A stretch of DNA of 53,201 bases. Source: Bacteroidota bacterium (GTDB lineage: Bacteria; Bacteroidota; Bacteroidia; Chitinophagales; Chitinophagaceae). Below the pieces are notes generated by a model. That model was not told the origin of the DNA. It searched no databases and saw only the letters and a list, made by a program, of their open reading frames with translations. The stretch lies in contig JABDBX010000005.1 in assembly GCA_013288445.1 (NCBI GenBank), positions 1 through 53,201 on the forward strand. The letters are read 5' to 3'. This document shows, in pieces, positions 41,318 to 49,074 of the stretch (its first letter is position 1; the number at the start of each line of letters is the position of its first letter). Both the position numbers and the translations under genes were made by a program.

Positions 41318-42735
41318 AACTGATCTTCCCCCTACTGCTCGCCTGCTGCAGTACCGCTTACGGCAAAGAAAACGTAACGATACACGGCAAGGTAACGCAC
41401 CGCATTTCTGACAGCATACTGGTATCGCCTTCCATAACCCAGATAGCCTACCAGCCAATAAACTACTATGCAAGATTAGACAAGGAAGGAAACTTCAGCG
41501 TAACGCTGACGGTGCCGGAAGGCTTTACGCATGTGCAAATCACACACGGCAACCAGGAAACCGAAGTGTATGTTCAGCCCGGCGCAGACCTCACACTAAC
41601 GATCGACGCAAGCAACTTTGACAGCTCGCTGCATTATGAAGGCAATGGAAAAGAACTGGCCAACTTTATGGCGAAGCATATGCTGGCAACCCCTACCATG
41701 AAGAAGATTTCCATACAGGGGCAAATGTTTTTTGGAAAAGAGCAACCGGCGTTTAAGGAAGAATTAAAGAAACTGGAGGACAAAGAACTGGATTTTCTGC
41801 GGGCAAACAGTGCCGGGCTACCCACCGGGTTCAGTGATTATTTCAAAGCCAGCCAGCGCTACGAAGTATATAGCGTAATGGCCAAGTACCCTTCTTTTCA
41901 TGAAATGGCAAAACAAAAGACGATGGGTGTAAAAAACATACCTAAAGAAAACTATGCTATAATAGGCGATATTCCGGAGGCATTTAACGATGATTATATA
42001 AACATGCCTGCCTACTATGCCTATGTCACCAATGTGTTCTACCTGCAAATTTTTAAGGACCGGGCAGAACTTAACGTGCCTGATTCGGTAGCCTGGCCGG
42101 GAGATACAACCCTTACTATGGCCTACGAACGTATGCCGCCTAAAACAGCGGAGTTTTACGCGGGTAGCCGTATATACAGCGACACAAAAAAGAAGCCGAT
42201 GGAACTGATAGATCGTGAATTTGCAACCTTCAAAAAACACTTCCCCGACAGGAAGGGCGATATGGAAATAATAGAACACGCCATAGCATTCAAGAAAACA
42301 ATAGCAAACGGAAAACCGGAGGTGGACTTTGATATAACTACACCCGAAGGCAAAACGATGAAGCTGTCTGAACTTAAAGGGAATGTGGTCTATATAGATT
42401 TCTGGTCGAGGGGGTGCGTAGGTTGCATTGCAGAAATGGGCGCATCGAAAAAAGTGCGCGAACATTTTAAGGATAAACCAGTCCGCTTCGTATATGTATC
42501 CCTTGACCCGGAAGAAACCATATGGAAAGAGGCGATAAAAGATTTTGACATTGACGGCATTAACACCCACGTGGACCAGCGGTTCGAATCAGACATTGTA
42601 AAAAAGTATGGATTTTATGGTATCCCCGCTTACTTCATGGTGGATAAGAATGGCAACTTCGCCCATGCCGATGACATAGCCCGCCCCGGAAGCACCGAAA
42701 AGCTTATAGGACAGATAGAAAAACTGTTGGAATAG
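41314..42735 (+). CDS. TlpA-like thioredoxin-fold exported protein
   Basis: 473 residues. Signal peptide (LIFPLLLACCSTAYGKE), then a beta-rich N-terminal domain (residues 22-110; ARLDKEGNFSVTLTVPEGFT, VYVQPGADLTLTIDASNFDS) like those that precede TlpA domains in Bacteroidota, a helical middle part and a thioredoxin domain from about 345 (FDITTPEGKTMKLSELKGNV, VYIDFWSRGCVGCIAEMGAS, YGFYGIPAYFMVDKNGNFAH). The redox pair is C368-V-G-C371 in WSRGCVGC. The cis-proline in GIPAYFMV is present. It probably reduces or isomerises disulfides in the periplasm. Overlap of 4 bp with the M56 gene places it under the same BlaI control, which suggests a stress-response output. Confidence 0.85.
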   Translation: MKLIFPLLLACCSTAYGKENVTIHGKVTHRISDSILVSPSITQIAYQPINYYARLDKEGNFSVTLTVPEGFTHVQITHGNQETEVYVQPGADLTLTIDASNFDSSLHYEGNGKELANFMAKHMLATPTMKKISIQGQMFFGKEQPAFKEELKKLEDKELDFLRANSAGLPTGFSDYFKASQRYEVYSVMAKYPSFHEMAKQKTMGVKNIPKENYAIIGDIPEAFNDDYINMPAYYAYVTNVFYLQIFKDRAELNVPDSVAWPGDTTLTMAYERMPPKTAEFYAGSRIYSDTKKKPMELIDREFATFKKHFPDRKGDMEIIEHAIAFKKTIANGKPEVDFDITTPEGKTMKLSELKGNVVYIDFWSRGCVGCIAEMGASKKVREHFKDKPVRFVYVSLDPEETIWKEAIKDFDIDGINTHVDQRFESDIVKKYGFYGIPAYFMVDKNGNFAHADDIARPGSTEKLIGQIEKLLE

Positions 42736-42785
42736 GCGATAATCAATTAGAATTTGTAGTAAATTTGGGTAACAATTGTGCTGCT

Positions 42786-42941
42786 ATGAGTACCGCAGAA
42801 ATTAAAGAAGAAGATTGGTGGGACAAAATAAGCAATGACGAAAAAGACGCCATTGAAACCGGGTTGAAAGAAATGGAAGAAGGTAAAACTATTCCTCATG
42901 AAGTAGTAATGAAAAAATATAGTACATGGCTGGTAAAATAG
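42786..42941 (+). CDS. Small antitoxin-like protein (51 residues), no toxin beside it
   Basis: ATG 42786, TAG 42939-42941. The product is acidic and helical: MSTAEIKEEDWWDKISNDEK, DAIETGLKEMEEGKTIPHEV and VMKKYSTWLVK. This resembles short addiction-module antitoxins of Bacteroidota, in which ISxxEKxAIExGLxxxxxGKxxPHxxVxxKYxxWL is a repeated pattern and a RelE-type toxin normally follows. Here the next gene encodes a different small nuclease-like protein at 43010, so this antitoxin is either an orphan or has been paired anew. A TAAATTTG hexamer-like box 17 bp upstream may be its -7 element. Too short for most automated calls. Confidence 0.6.
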   Translation: MSTAEIKEEDWWDKISNDEKDAIETGLKEMEEGKTIPHEVVMKKYSTWLVK

Positions 42942-43009
42942 TTTGTTTAAAAAATGATCAAATGATATTACGATAGCAACTTCTATTTATATTCTAAAAT
43001 TTATGAAAG

Positions 43010-43327
43010 TTGGACCTTGCAATTTCTAAAAATGGAATACCAATACGGTTAACAAGTGAACGATGGCAACATATCACGACAGGGCATTCTGAGATAGCTG
43101 ACTATTATTATGAAATTCTTGATGCTGTTGAATCACCCGAAATAATTTATGAAGGAAATAACAATGCAAAAATAGCAGTAAAAGAATTTTATGAAAAAGC
43201 ACCCAAATTTATTGTGGTGGTTTATAAAGAAACAAATGAAAACGATGGATTTATTTTGACAGCGTATTTTTCAGACAAGAAGCAAGAATTTCAAAAGAAA
43301 CGGATTTTATGGAAACAGCATATTTAG
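43010..43327 (+). CDS. Small nuclease-like protein (PBECR-type fold?), candidate toxin
   Basis: 105 residues. The pattern IPIRLTSERWQHITTGHSEI...SPEIIYEGNNNAKIAVKEFY...KFIVVVYKET-ENDGFILTAYFSDKK resembles the phage-type Barnase-EndoU-ColicinE5/D-RelE-like (PBECR) group, in which the RLTxERWxHI helix and VVVYKE strand are conserved. An RNase-type toxin role is possible. The intact frame has only TTG (43010) as a start, because a TGA lies at 43004. An ATG at 43003 would join the frame and give MKVDLAISKNG if one of the two G residues at 43012-43013 were absent. It overlaps the DUF2283 gene by 19 bp. Confidence 0.6.
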   Translation: MDLAISKNGIPIRLTSERWQHITTGHSEIADYYYEILDAVESPEIIYEGNNNAKIAVKEFYEKAPKFIVVVYKETNENDGFILTAYFSDKKQEFQKKRILWKQHI

Positions 43328-43533
43328 AAGAGATCAACGTAGCATTGCCGTATTTTTTAAAACATAAAACGGTTTGGTCTTCTTACGATGAGGAAGCTGA
43401 TATTTTATATTTGCACTTTAAAAAGCCGAACCATGCTGATAATGCTGAAATGACAGAAGATGAGGTCATTATTCGGTATGAGGACAAGGAAATTATCGGC
43501 GTGACTATTCTGAACGCCAGCCAACGAAAATAA
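43309..43533 (+). CDS. DUF2283 family protein, candidate antitoxin
   Basis: 74 residues; the region SSYDEEADILYLHFKKPNHA DN... EVIIRYEDKEIIGVTILNAS gives the DUF2283 pattern (YDxxADxLYxxF followed by an acidic turn and a final GxTILNAS strand). These small proteins are often found beside DUF4258 or RelE-like partners and are thought to form toxin-antitoxin-like pairs. It overlaps the preceding nuclease-like gene by 19 bp, the order being toxin first. Cytoplasmic. An ATG at 43309 fits; no Shine-Dalgarno site is visible inside the overlap. Confidence 0.7.
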   Translation: METAYLEEINVALPYFLKHKTVWSSYDEEADILYLHFKKPNHADNAEMTEDEVIIRYEDKEIIGVTILNASQRK

Positions 43534-43623
43534 TTGCACAATTGAGCAATTAAGGAATTATCCATTTTCTATTTAACGACACCATTGAGCCATTGAGCAA
43601 TCAAGCCATTCAGCCATTAATAT

Positions 43624-43631
43624 TATCTTTG
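43624..43631 (+). promoter_or_regulatory. -7 box of trpS (TANNTTTG type)
   Basis: TATCTTTG lies 4 bp before the ATG of trpS. It matches the Bacteroidota -7 consensus TANNTTTG, so transcription would begin at or next to the start codon and the mRNA would be nearly leaderless. A matching -33 box at the usual distance is not clear. Confidence 0.55.
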
Positions 43632-43635
43632 CGCA

Positions 43636-44631
43636 ATGAGTAAGGAAATTGTAGTGAGCGGCATCCGCTCTACAGGGCATTTGCACCTCGGTAATTATTT
43701 CGGCGCTATCCAGAATTATGTAAAGATGCAGGATGGGTATAACTGCTATTTTTTTGTAGCTGATTATCATTCCCTGACCACCCACCCGGACCCCAAAGAT
43801 CTTAGAGAAAATGTATTCCGTGTGCTGGCAGAGAATATTGCCAGCGGCCTTGACCCAGAAAAGGTGGCCTTATACGCCCAGAGCGACGTACCGGAGATAC
43901 CAGAACTATACCTGATGCTGAATATGCTTGCCTATAAAGGTGAACTGGAAAAGGTACCCACCTTTAAAGATAAAGTGCGCCAGCAACCCGATAATGTAAA
44001 TGCCGGGCTGCTTACCTACCCGGTATTGATGGCGTCTGATATTCTTATCCATAAAGCTGTAAAAGTACCGGTGGGAAAAGACCAGGAGCAACACCTGGAA
44101 ATGGCGCGTAATTTCGCACAGCGGTTCAACATGCGGTACGGCGACTACTTCCCCGAGCCACAGGTATTCCGGTTCAACCACGATGCTGTGAAAATCATGG
44201 CCCTTGATGGTAGCGGCAAAATGAGCAAGAGTGAAAATGTGAACGCCACCATTTTCCTTAGTGACGATGACGACACAATAAAGAAGAAGATAATGAAGGC
44301 TAAAACGGATGCGGGCCCAACAGAACCCAATGCAGCTATGCCCGACTATATCCAGAACCTCTTCCTGCTGATGCACCTTAGCTCCAGGCCCGAGGTGGTG
44401 GACATATACCGCAGCCAATACAACAACTGCAACATACGCTATGGCGATATGAAGAAGCAACTGGCCGAAGACATGGCAGCATTTGTGCGCCCCATCCGCG
44501 AGCGTGCTGTGGAGCTACAAAAAGATGAGGCTGCCCTTAGAAAAATACTTAAAGAAGGCGCAGAGAAAGCCCGGGCAAGTGCATCGCAGACCATTTCGGG
44601 GGCAAGGAAGCTGATTGGGATCAATTATTAA
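43636..44631 (+). CDS. trpS: Tryptophanyl-tRNA synthetase
   Basis: 331 residues, standard for bacterial TrpS. The HIGH box is read as GHLHLGNYFGAIQNYVKM (residues 13-30), the tryptophan pocket and linker as NCYFFVADYHSLTTHPDPKD, YPVLMASDILIHKAVKVPVG and KDQEQHLEMARNFAQRFN, and the KMSKS loop as LDGSGKMSKSENVNATIFLS. The enzyme charges tRNA-Trp in the cytoplasm. The ATG follows directly on a TATCTTTG box. The sequence before it contains a run of imperfect CATTGAGC/CAATCAAGCC repeats (about 43575-43618). Confidence 0.96.
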   Translation: MSKEIVVSGIRSTGHLHLGNYFGAIQNYVKMQDGYNCYFFVADYHSLTTHPDPKDLRENVFRVLAENIASGLDPEKVALYAQSDVPEIPELYLMLNMLAYKGELEKVPTFKDKVRQQPDNVNAGLLTYPVLMASDILIHKAVKVPVGKDQEQHLEMARNFAQRFNMRYGDYFPEPQVFRFNHDAVKIMALDGSGKMSKSENVNATIFLSDDDDTIKKKIMKAKTDAGPTEPNAAMPDYIQNLFLLMHLSSRPEVVDIYRSQYNNCNIRYGDMKKQLAEDMAAFVRPIRERAVELQKDEAALRKILKEGAEKARASASQTISGARKLIGINY

Positions 44632-44714
44632 CCCCGAACTCCTAAGAGCGTCGCTTTAGAATATACTTTCAGCTATGGAGTTGCTATTCAAACAAACGTC
44701 AATTCTTCCTATAA

Positions 44715-45182
44715 ATGATTAAAATGGAAGGAAGAAGGAAAATATCTATAGCTCTTTGTCTTTTTCTCACTATTGCACCACTTCTTGGTTCGTGCATACA
44801 TGACGAAACTGTTGGGGAGTTTGTAGGGAACTTAACCCCTTATATCGGCTTAACTATATCTCAGGTGGATGGGATGCCATTCGCAGATGCATTTGGCGCG
44901 TTATTTGCCTTAATTTTCTTTATTTTTGGAGCAACAAGCTTGATTGTTTTTGCCGCAACAAAATTCAGAAATACAACCGGGTTAAAAGCATTCCTTGTAA
45001 TTACTGTTGTTTATTGCGGGTCGCGTGGAATAAGTGGGTTAATTTTTCTATTGTTTGGGTCAACCGATATCAACACGAAAGTTTTCATTGCCGCAGCAAT
45101 TTTCTCTGATTTTGGTTGGGCTTTTTTTTGCTATTGGGCGGGTAAAAACATCGACAAAGCCGTTTTAAAAACAGCAGGTTGA
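44715..45182 (+). CDS. Four-helix membrane protein of unknown function
   Basis: 155 residues with four hydrophobic segments: KISIALCLFLTIAPLLGSC (residues 9-27, which could also be a lipoprotein signal ending in GSC), FGALFALIFFIFGATSLIVF (about 60-79), LKAFLVITVVYCGSRGISGL with IFLLFG, and VFIAAAIFSDFGWAFFCYWA near the end. Charged loops are short. A second in-frame ATG at 44724 is an equally good start. No family recognised. It follows trpS by 83 bp but probably has its own promoter. Confidence 0.5.
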   Translation: MIKMEGRRKISIALCLFLTIAPLLGSCIHDETVGEFVGNLTPYIGLTISQVDGMPFADAFGALFALIFFIFGATSLIVFAATKFRNTTGLKAFLVITVVYCGSRGISGLIFLLFGSTDINTKVFIAAAIFSDFGWAFFCYWAGKNIDKAVLKTAG

Positions 45183-45301
45183 CAATACCATAATTTATTT
45201 TTTATTTGTTAAAGATGATTAAGTAACGCAAAAAATAGTATATTTGGTTAGCCAAGCACTTGATCGCGTTATGTAGCAATTGATCCTTTAACTGTGAAAA
45301 T

Positions 45302-45901
45302 ATGAAGCAAATATTTGTCTTTGTATGGTTATCGCTTTTATTTACCGGTATCGGAGGCTTATTCTGGTATAACGAATGGAAATTCAGTTTACCAACGCCG
45401 GTGCCGGTATGTTATCATGCCATAGATCCCGGCACACACATTGATCTTTCCCATAGTTTGGCAAATACCGGGGACCGGCCGGTTTTTATACATTTCTTTA
45501 ACCCGGCATGTCCCTGTTCCCGTTTCAATATCCCTCACTTCAAATCACTGGTAAAACGATATGGAGATACTATATCCTTTGCTGTAGTGGTATTGAGCAA
45601 GGATAAAAAATACACCGTCAACGACATACGCGAGAAATTTGACCTCGACATCCCAATACTATTTGATTCCTCCATTGCCACCGCGTGCGGAGTTTACTCC
45701 ACGCCGCAAGCGGTGCTGCTTGATGCCCGCCACAACCTGTATTACAGGGGCAACTATAATAAGAGCCGTTACTGCACCGACAAGAACAGCAACTATGCCC
45801 AGATGGCCATTGATACCTTGTTAAATAATATTGCACACCCCGTTTTCAGCGCATATGCCCTCAAAGCCTATGGCTGTGAATTGCCAGTTTGCACTAAATG
45901 A
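45302..45901 (+). CDS. Membrane-anchored thioredoxin-like protein
   Basis: 199 residues. One N-terminal membrane segment (IFVFVWLSLLFTGIGGLFWY) and a periplasmic thioredoxin-like domain with PVFIHFFNPACPCSRFNIPH; the CPC motif and CSRFN sequence suit the DUF6436-type/TlpA-like group rather than a canonical CxxC reductase. Further landmarks are YGDTISFAVVVLSKDKKY, DIPILFDSSIATACGVYSTP and QAVLLDARHNLYYRGNYNKS (conserved cis-Pro in STPQAV). It overlaps the histidine kinase gene by 4 bp (ATGA), so the two are translationally coupled and the domain may sense or alter the redox state relevant to the kinase. Confidence 0.7.
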   Translation: MKQIFVFVWLSLLFTGIGGLFWYNEWKFSLPTPVPVCYHAIDPGTHIDLSHSLANTGDRPVFIHFFNPACPCSRFNIPHFKSLVKRYGDTISFAVVVLSKDKKYTVNDIREKFDLDIPILFDSSIATACGVYSTPQAVLLDARHNLYYRGNYNKSRYCTDKNSNYAQMAIDTLLNNIAHPVFSAYALKAYGCELPVCTK

Positions 45902-47655
45902 CACTTATGGAAAGTCGAAAATTTCTACAACGGAAAGAAGCGCCGGTAATGCACATCGACGCATTCCTGGTGCAGATTAAAAACAAGTCGGACAAATTGA
46001 TGGACTATTTTCTTGCATGTTATTTTATTGCCGGATTGTTGCTGTCATTCTTTTATGATACCTGGACCATTGGCGTCGGAGTAGGCTCCCTGTCCCTGAT
46101 CGCTTATTATTCAGTGAAGTTTGCATTGCCAAACTCAAACCTGTACCAATATGTACTTAGCGTGGTACTGGGCATTTTTATGGCCCAGTATATCTACCAG
46201 ATGCACGGGCTATTTGAGATGCACTTTATTGCATTTATTGGCAGTACCATACTTATCACTTATCAAAACTGGAAACTACAGATACCACTGGCCCTGGTAG
46301 TAATTGTGCACCATGCGTTATTTGGGTATCTCCAATACATCGGCGACACCCATATTTATTTTACCCAGTTGGATTACATGACTCTGCAAACTTTTGCAAT
46401 ACATGGATTTCTTGCCACGGTGATATTTTACATCTGCGGCTTATGGGCCTATCATTTTAAAAAATACAGCGAGCGGCACATACAGCAAACATTTGAAATG
46501 GGGCGCCTGCAGGAAGAAAAACTACAAAAAGAAGCGATAGCCCGGATAAGCGAAAACTTAAAGATCACCAATGCCCAATTGACGGAGGCCCAACGAATGG
46601 CAAATATCGGGAACTGGACATGGGATACTAAAAATAACCAGGTACACCGATCAGACGAGATCTATAATATTTTTGAAAGGACGCGGGAGGAACTGGATTC
46701 AACCCCTGAAAGTTACCTGGAGTGCATTCATCCTGATGAGCGTGAAGACATAGAAAAATTAGTGCAGAAAAGCGTGTCGGCGCATGAACCATTTTCCTAT
46801 GAGGCAAGGATAGTAATGCCGGATAAAAACATAAAAACAATTTTTGTACAGGGGAAACCTGTTAAAGATGAACGGGAACAAAATATAAAAATACACGGCA
46901 CTATACAGGATATTACGGGCCGGAAAAAACATGAACGGGAACTTGAGGAATCAAATAATGAATTGCGGAAGTCGAACCAGGAACTGGACAAGTTTGTTTA
47001 CAGTGTATCGCACGATCTACGTGCCCCGCTTCTTTCTATGCAAGGCATTGTTGACATAACAGGCGAAGAAACGAATGAAGAATTGACGGCACTGCACATG
47101 AAAATGTTGCAGGGCAGTATAGGCCGGCTGGACCATTTTATTGGCGAGATACTCACCTACTCACGGAATGCGCGGGGAGAGGTGAATGCAATAAATATCG
47201 ACTTTAAGCAAGTGATACAAGAGGTGATCAGTGATCTGCAATACATGGGAAGTGAAGAAAAGCAAGTAAGCATTTCGGTTAACATCGAGCAGAGCGGGCA
47301 TTTTTTTACTGACCAGAACCGCTTCAGGGTAGTAATGAATAACCTCATTTCAAATGCCATCCGGTACCGTAATACAGGTGTTGCAGAATCATACGTTAAG
47401 ATCAACGGACATTCAAATGAAACAACAACATTGATAGAAGTTGAAGATAACGGGATCGGCATTCCTAAAGAATGCCACCAGAAGATCTACGATATGTTTT
47501 ACCGTGTTTCAGAAAAATCAGATGGCTCAGGACTTGGGTTATATATCGTGAAGGAAACCATTGAAAAATTACAGGGGGATATCCGCTTTGAATCACAGCT
47601 TGGTGTGGGCACAAAATTCACCCTTAAACTTCCTAATTTAACTAATCTCCAATAA
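45898..47655 (+). CDS. PAS-domain sensor histidine kinase
   Basis: 585 residues. Five or six membrane segments occupy residues 38-190 (for example YFLACYFIAGLLLSFFYDTW, YVLSVVLGIFMAQYIYQMHG and LATVIFYICGLWAYHF). A coiled-coil (RLQEEKLQKEAIARISENLK) leads into a PAS domain (MANIGNWTWDTKNNQVHRSD to IQDITGRKKHE). The HisKA helix has phosphoacceptor H372 in VYSVSHDLRAPLLSM. The ATPase part has the N box NNLISNAIRYRN, G1 EVEDNGIGIPKE and G2 SDGSGLGLYIVKETI. It should autophosphorylate on H372 and pass phosphate to the response regulator encoded 2 bp downstream. The start overlaps the upstream thioredoxin-like gene by 4 bp; an internal ATG at 45907 is an alternative. Confidence 0.92.
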   Translation: MTLMESRKFLQRKEAPVMHIDAFLVQIKNKSDKLMDYFLACYFIAGLLLSFFYDTWTIGVGVGSLSLIAYYSVKFALPNSNLYQYVLSVVLGIFMAQYIYQMHGLFEMHFIAFIGSTILITYQNWKLQIPLALVVIVHHALFGYLQYIGDTHIYFTQLDYMTLQTFAIHGFLATVIFYICGLWAYHFKKYSERHIQQTFEMGRLQEEKLQKEAIARISENLKITNAQLTEAQRMANIGNWTWDTKNNQVHRSDEIYNIFERTREELDSTPESYLECIHPDEREDIEKLVQKSVSAHEPFSYEARIVMPDKNIKTIFVQGKPVKDEREQNIKIHGTIQDITGRKKHERELEESNNELRKSNQELDKFVYSVSHDLRAPLLSMQGIVDITGEETNEELTALHMKMLQGSIGRLDHFIGEILTYSRNARGEVNAINIDFKQVIQEVISDLQYMGSEEKQVSISVNIEQSGHFFTDQNRFRVVMNNLISNAIRYRNTGVAESYVKINGHSNETTTLIEVEDNGIGIPKECHQKIYDMFYRVSEKSDGSGLGLYIVKETIEKLQGDIRFESQLGVGTKFTLKLPNLTNLQ

Positions 47656-47657
47656 TA

Positions 47658-48083
47658 ATGGGCGCACAAAATTCCACCTTTAAACGGGTAATGATCGTAG
47701 ATGACACGAAGATAGACCGGTATCTTGCAGCCTATGTGATGCAAAAAAACAATTTTGCTGTGGAGATCATAGAATATGATATGGCGGCAAAAGCGCTGGA
47801 TTTTTTTCAAACAAACAAAGACAACCCGGAAGTTTTTCCCGAGATCATCATATTGGATATCCGCATGCCTCAAATGGATGGTTTTGAATTCCTGGAGCGA
47901 ATATCACTGCTGCCGGAATTCATTAACAACAGTTGCTGTATTGTAATGCTTTCTTCCTCTCTGAGCCCGGCAGACCATGACAGGGCCAACAACAACCCGA
48001 TTGTAAAAAAATTCATAAACAAGCCGTTGGATAAAGACAATCTGAAAGAAATAAAGGAATTGTACCAAAACTCACGCAGCTAA
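47658..48083 (+). CDS. Single-domain response regulator (receiver only)
   Basis: 141 residues, one CheY-like receiver and no output domain. The acidic pocket is VMIVDDTKIDRYL, the phosphoacceptor is D67 in EIIILDIRMPQMDGFEFLER, and conserved Lys122 is in KKFINKPLDKDNLKEI. CCIVMLSSSLSP supplies the Ser/Thr. The gene begins 2 bp after the kinase stop codon, so it is the cognate partner. With no DNA-binding domain it likely controls a protein by contact, or passes phosphate onward. Cytoplasmic. Confidence 0.92.
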   Translation: MGAQNSTFKRVMIVDDTKIDRYLAAYVMQKNNFAVEIIEYDMAAKALDFFQTNKDNPEVFPEIIILDIRMPQMDGFEFLERISLLPEFINNSCCIVMLSSSLSPADHDRANNNPIVKKFINKPLDKDNLKEIKELYQNSRS

Positions 48084-48149
48084 AGAACGCCCACTAAATG
48101 CACCTATTACAACGCTGCAATTGAAATGAAACCTTTTGTGTGTCAGGTA

Positions 48150-48181
48150 TTTGCACAGACGGGCGGATGCACTTATCTTTG
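48150..48181 (+). promoter_or_regulatory. Promoter of the deoxynucleoside kinase gene
   Basis: TTTG at 48150-48153 and TATCTTTG at 48174-48181, separated by 20 bp. This fits the Bacteroidota -33 TTTG / -7 TANNTTTG promoter form. Transcription would begin near 48188, about 75 bp before the start codon. Confidence 0.6.
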
Positions 48182-48261
48182 AATTTAAAAGAACGATTTC
48201 TTATCTTACCGCTGTCAATTCTGTTTTTACTTTTTAGTTTTACTTTTTTACTTGTTCCAGC

Positions 48262-48906
48262 ATGCCTTCAAAATCTACTACAAAACATATAGCCATTGCC
48301 GGCAACATCGGGTCGGGCAAAACTACCCTTACCGGTATGCTGGCGAAGCATTACAAATGGCTGCCGCATTTTGAGGACGTAGAGCACAACCCCTACCTGG
48401 TGGATTTTTATGAGGATATGCCCCGCTGGTCGTTCAACCTGCAGATATACTTCCTCAACAACCGTATAAAGAACCTCATAGAGATACACGCAGGAAAGGA
48501 ATCCGTGATACAGGACCGTACCATTTATGAAGATGCTTACATCTTTGCCCCAAACCTTTTTGATATGGGATTGATGACCAAGCGCGATTTTGAAAATTAT
48601 ACGTCCTTCTTCCAGAACCTGAAGACACTGATAAAACCACCAGACCTGCTTATTTACCTAAAAGCATCAATTCCCACACTGGTTGACCAGATACAAAAAC
48701 GTGGCCGCGAGTACGAAGAGAACATCAGGCTCGATTACCTGAAAAGGCTGAACGGTTTTTATAACAAGTGGATAGACAAATACACTGATGGCCCGCTGCT
48801 GGTAATAGATGTGGACAATTGTAAATTCCCCGATAAGGAAGAAGACTTTGCCGATGTGGTGCGCCAGATAGACGCACAAATACATGGGTTATTTAGTAAG
48901 AAGTAA
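48262..48906 (+). CDS. Deoxynucleoside kinase (dGK/dCK family)
   Basis: 214 residues. The P-loop IAGNIGSGKTTLTGMLAKHY sits at residues 12-31, followed by HFEDVEHNPYLVDFYEDMPR with WSFNLQIYFLNNRIKNL, the ERS-like motif QDRTIYEDAYIFA (the DRT variant), PPDLLIYLKASIPTLVDQIQ and the LID-like KRGREYEENIRLDYLKRLNG. These match bacterial deoxyadenosine/deoxyguanosine kinases, which salvage purine deoxynucleosides in the cytoplasm using ATP. Substrate preference between dA, dG and dC cannot be told by eye. It stands alone with its own promoter. Confidence 0.9.
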   Translation: MPSKSTTKHIAIAGNIGSGKTTLTGMLAKHYKWLPHFEDVEHNPYLVDFYEDMPRWSFNLQIYFLNNRIKNLIEIHAGKESVIQDRTIYEDAYIFAPNLFDMGLMTKRDFENYTSFFQNLKTLIKPPDLLIYLKASIPTLVDQIQKRGREYEENIRLDYLKRLNGFYNKWIDKYTDGPLLVIDVDNCKFPDKEEDFADVVRQIDAQIHGLFSKK

Positions 48907-49074
48907 GATTCTTTTCTGTTATCGCCATGAAAATCCACCGTAGGACTCCTTTGCTATGATCGCAGGTTGACAAGTATATTTCCATAAAAGTACGTTTTGG
49001 CATGGTCTTAGTTACCAATACATAAGAATAATGCGTTAATTTGCTGTAGGCCATAAACCGATGGCATAAAAAAC

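Noticed and set aside
41818-42570. 250-codon minus-strand frame opposite the TlpA-like gene
   Set aside because: Antisense shadow of a gene with a signal peptide and CxxC motif; the translation has no plausible fold or family.
43575-43618. Tandem-like CATTGAGC/CAATCAAGCC motifs before trpS considered as a CRISPR or operator array
   Set aside because: The units are 8-10 bp, irregularly spaced and without spacers, so they are simple imperfect repeats.
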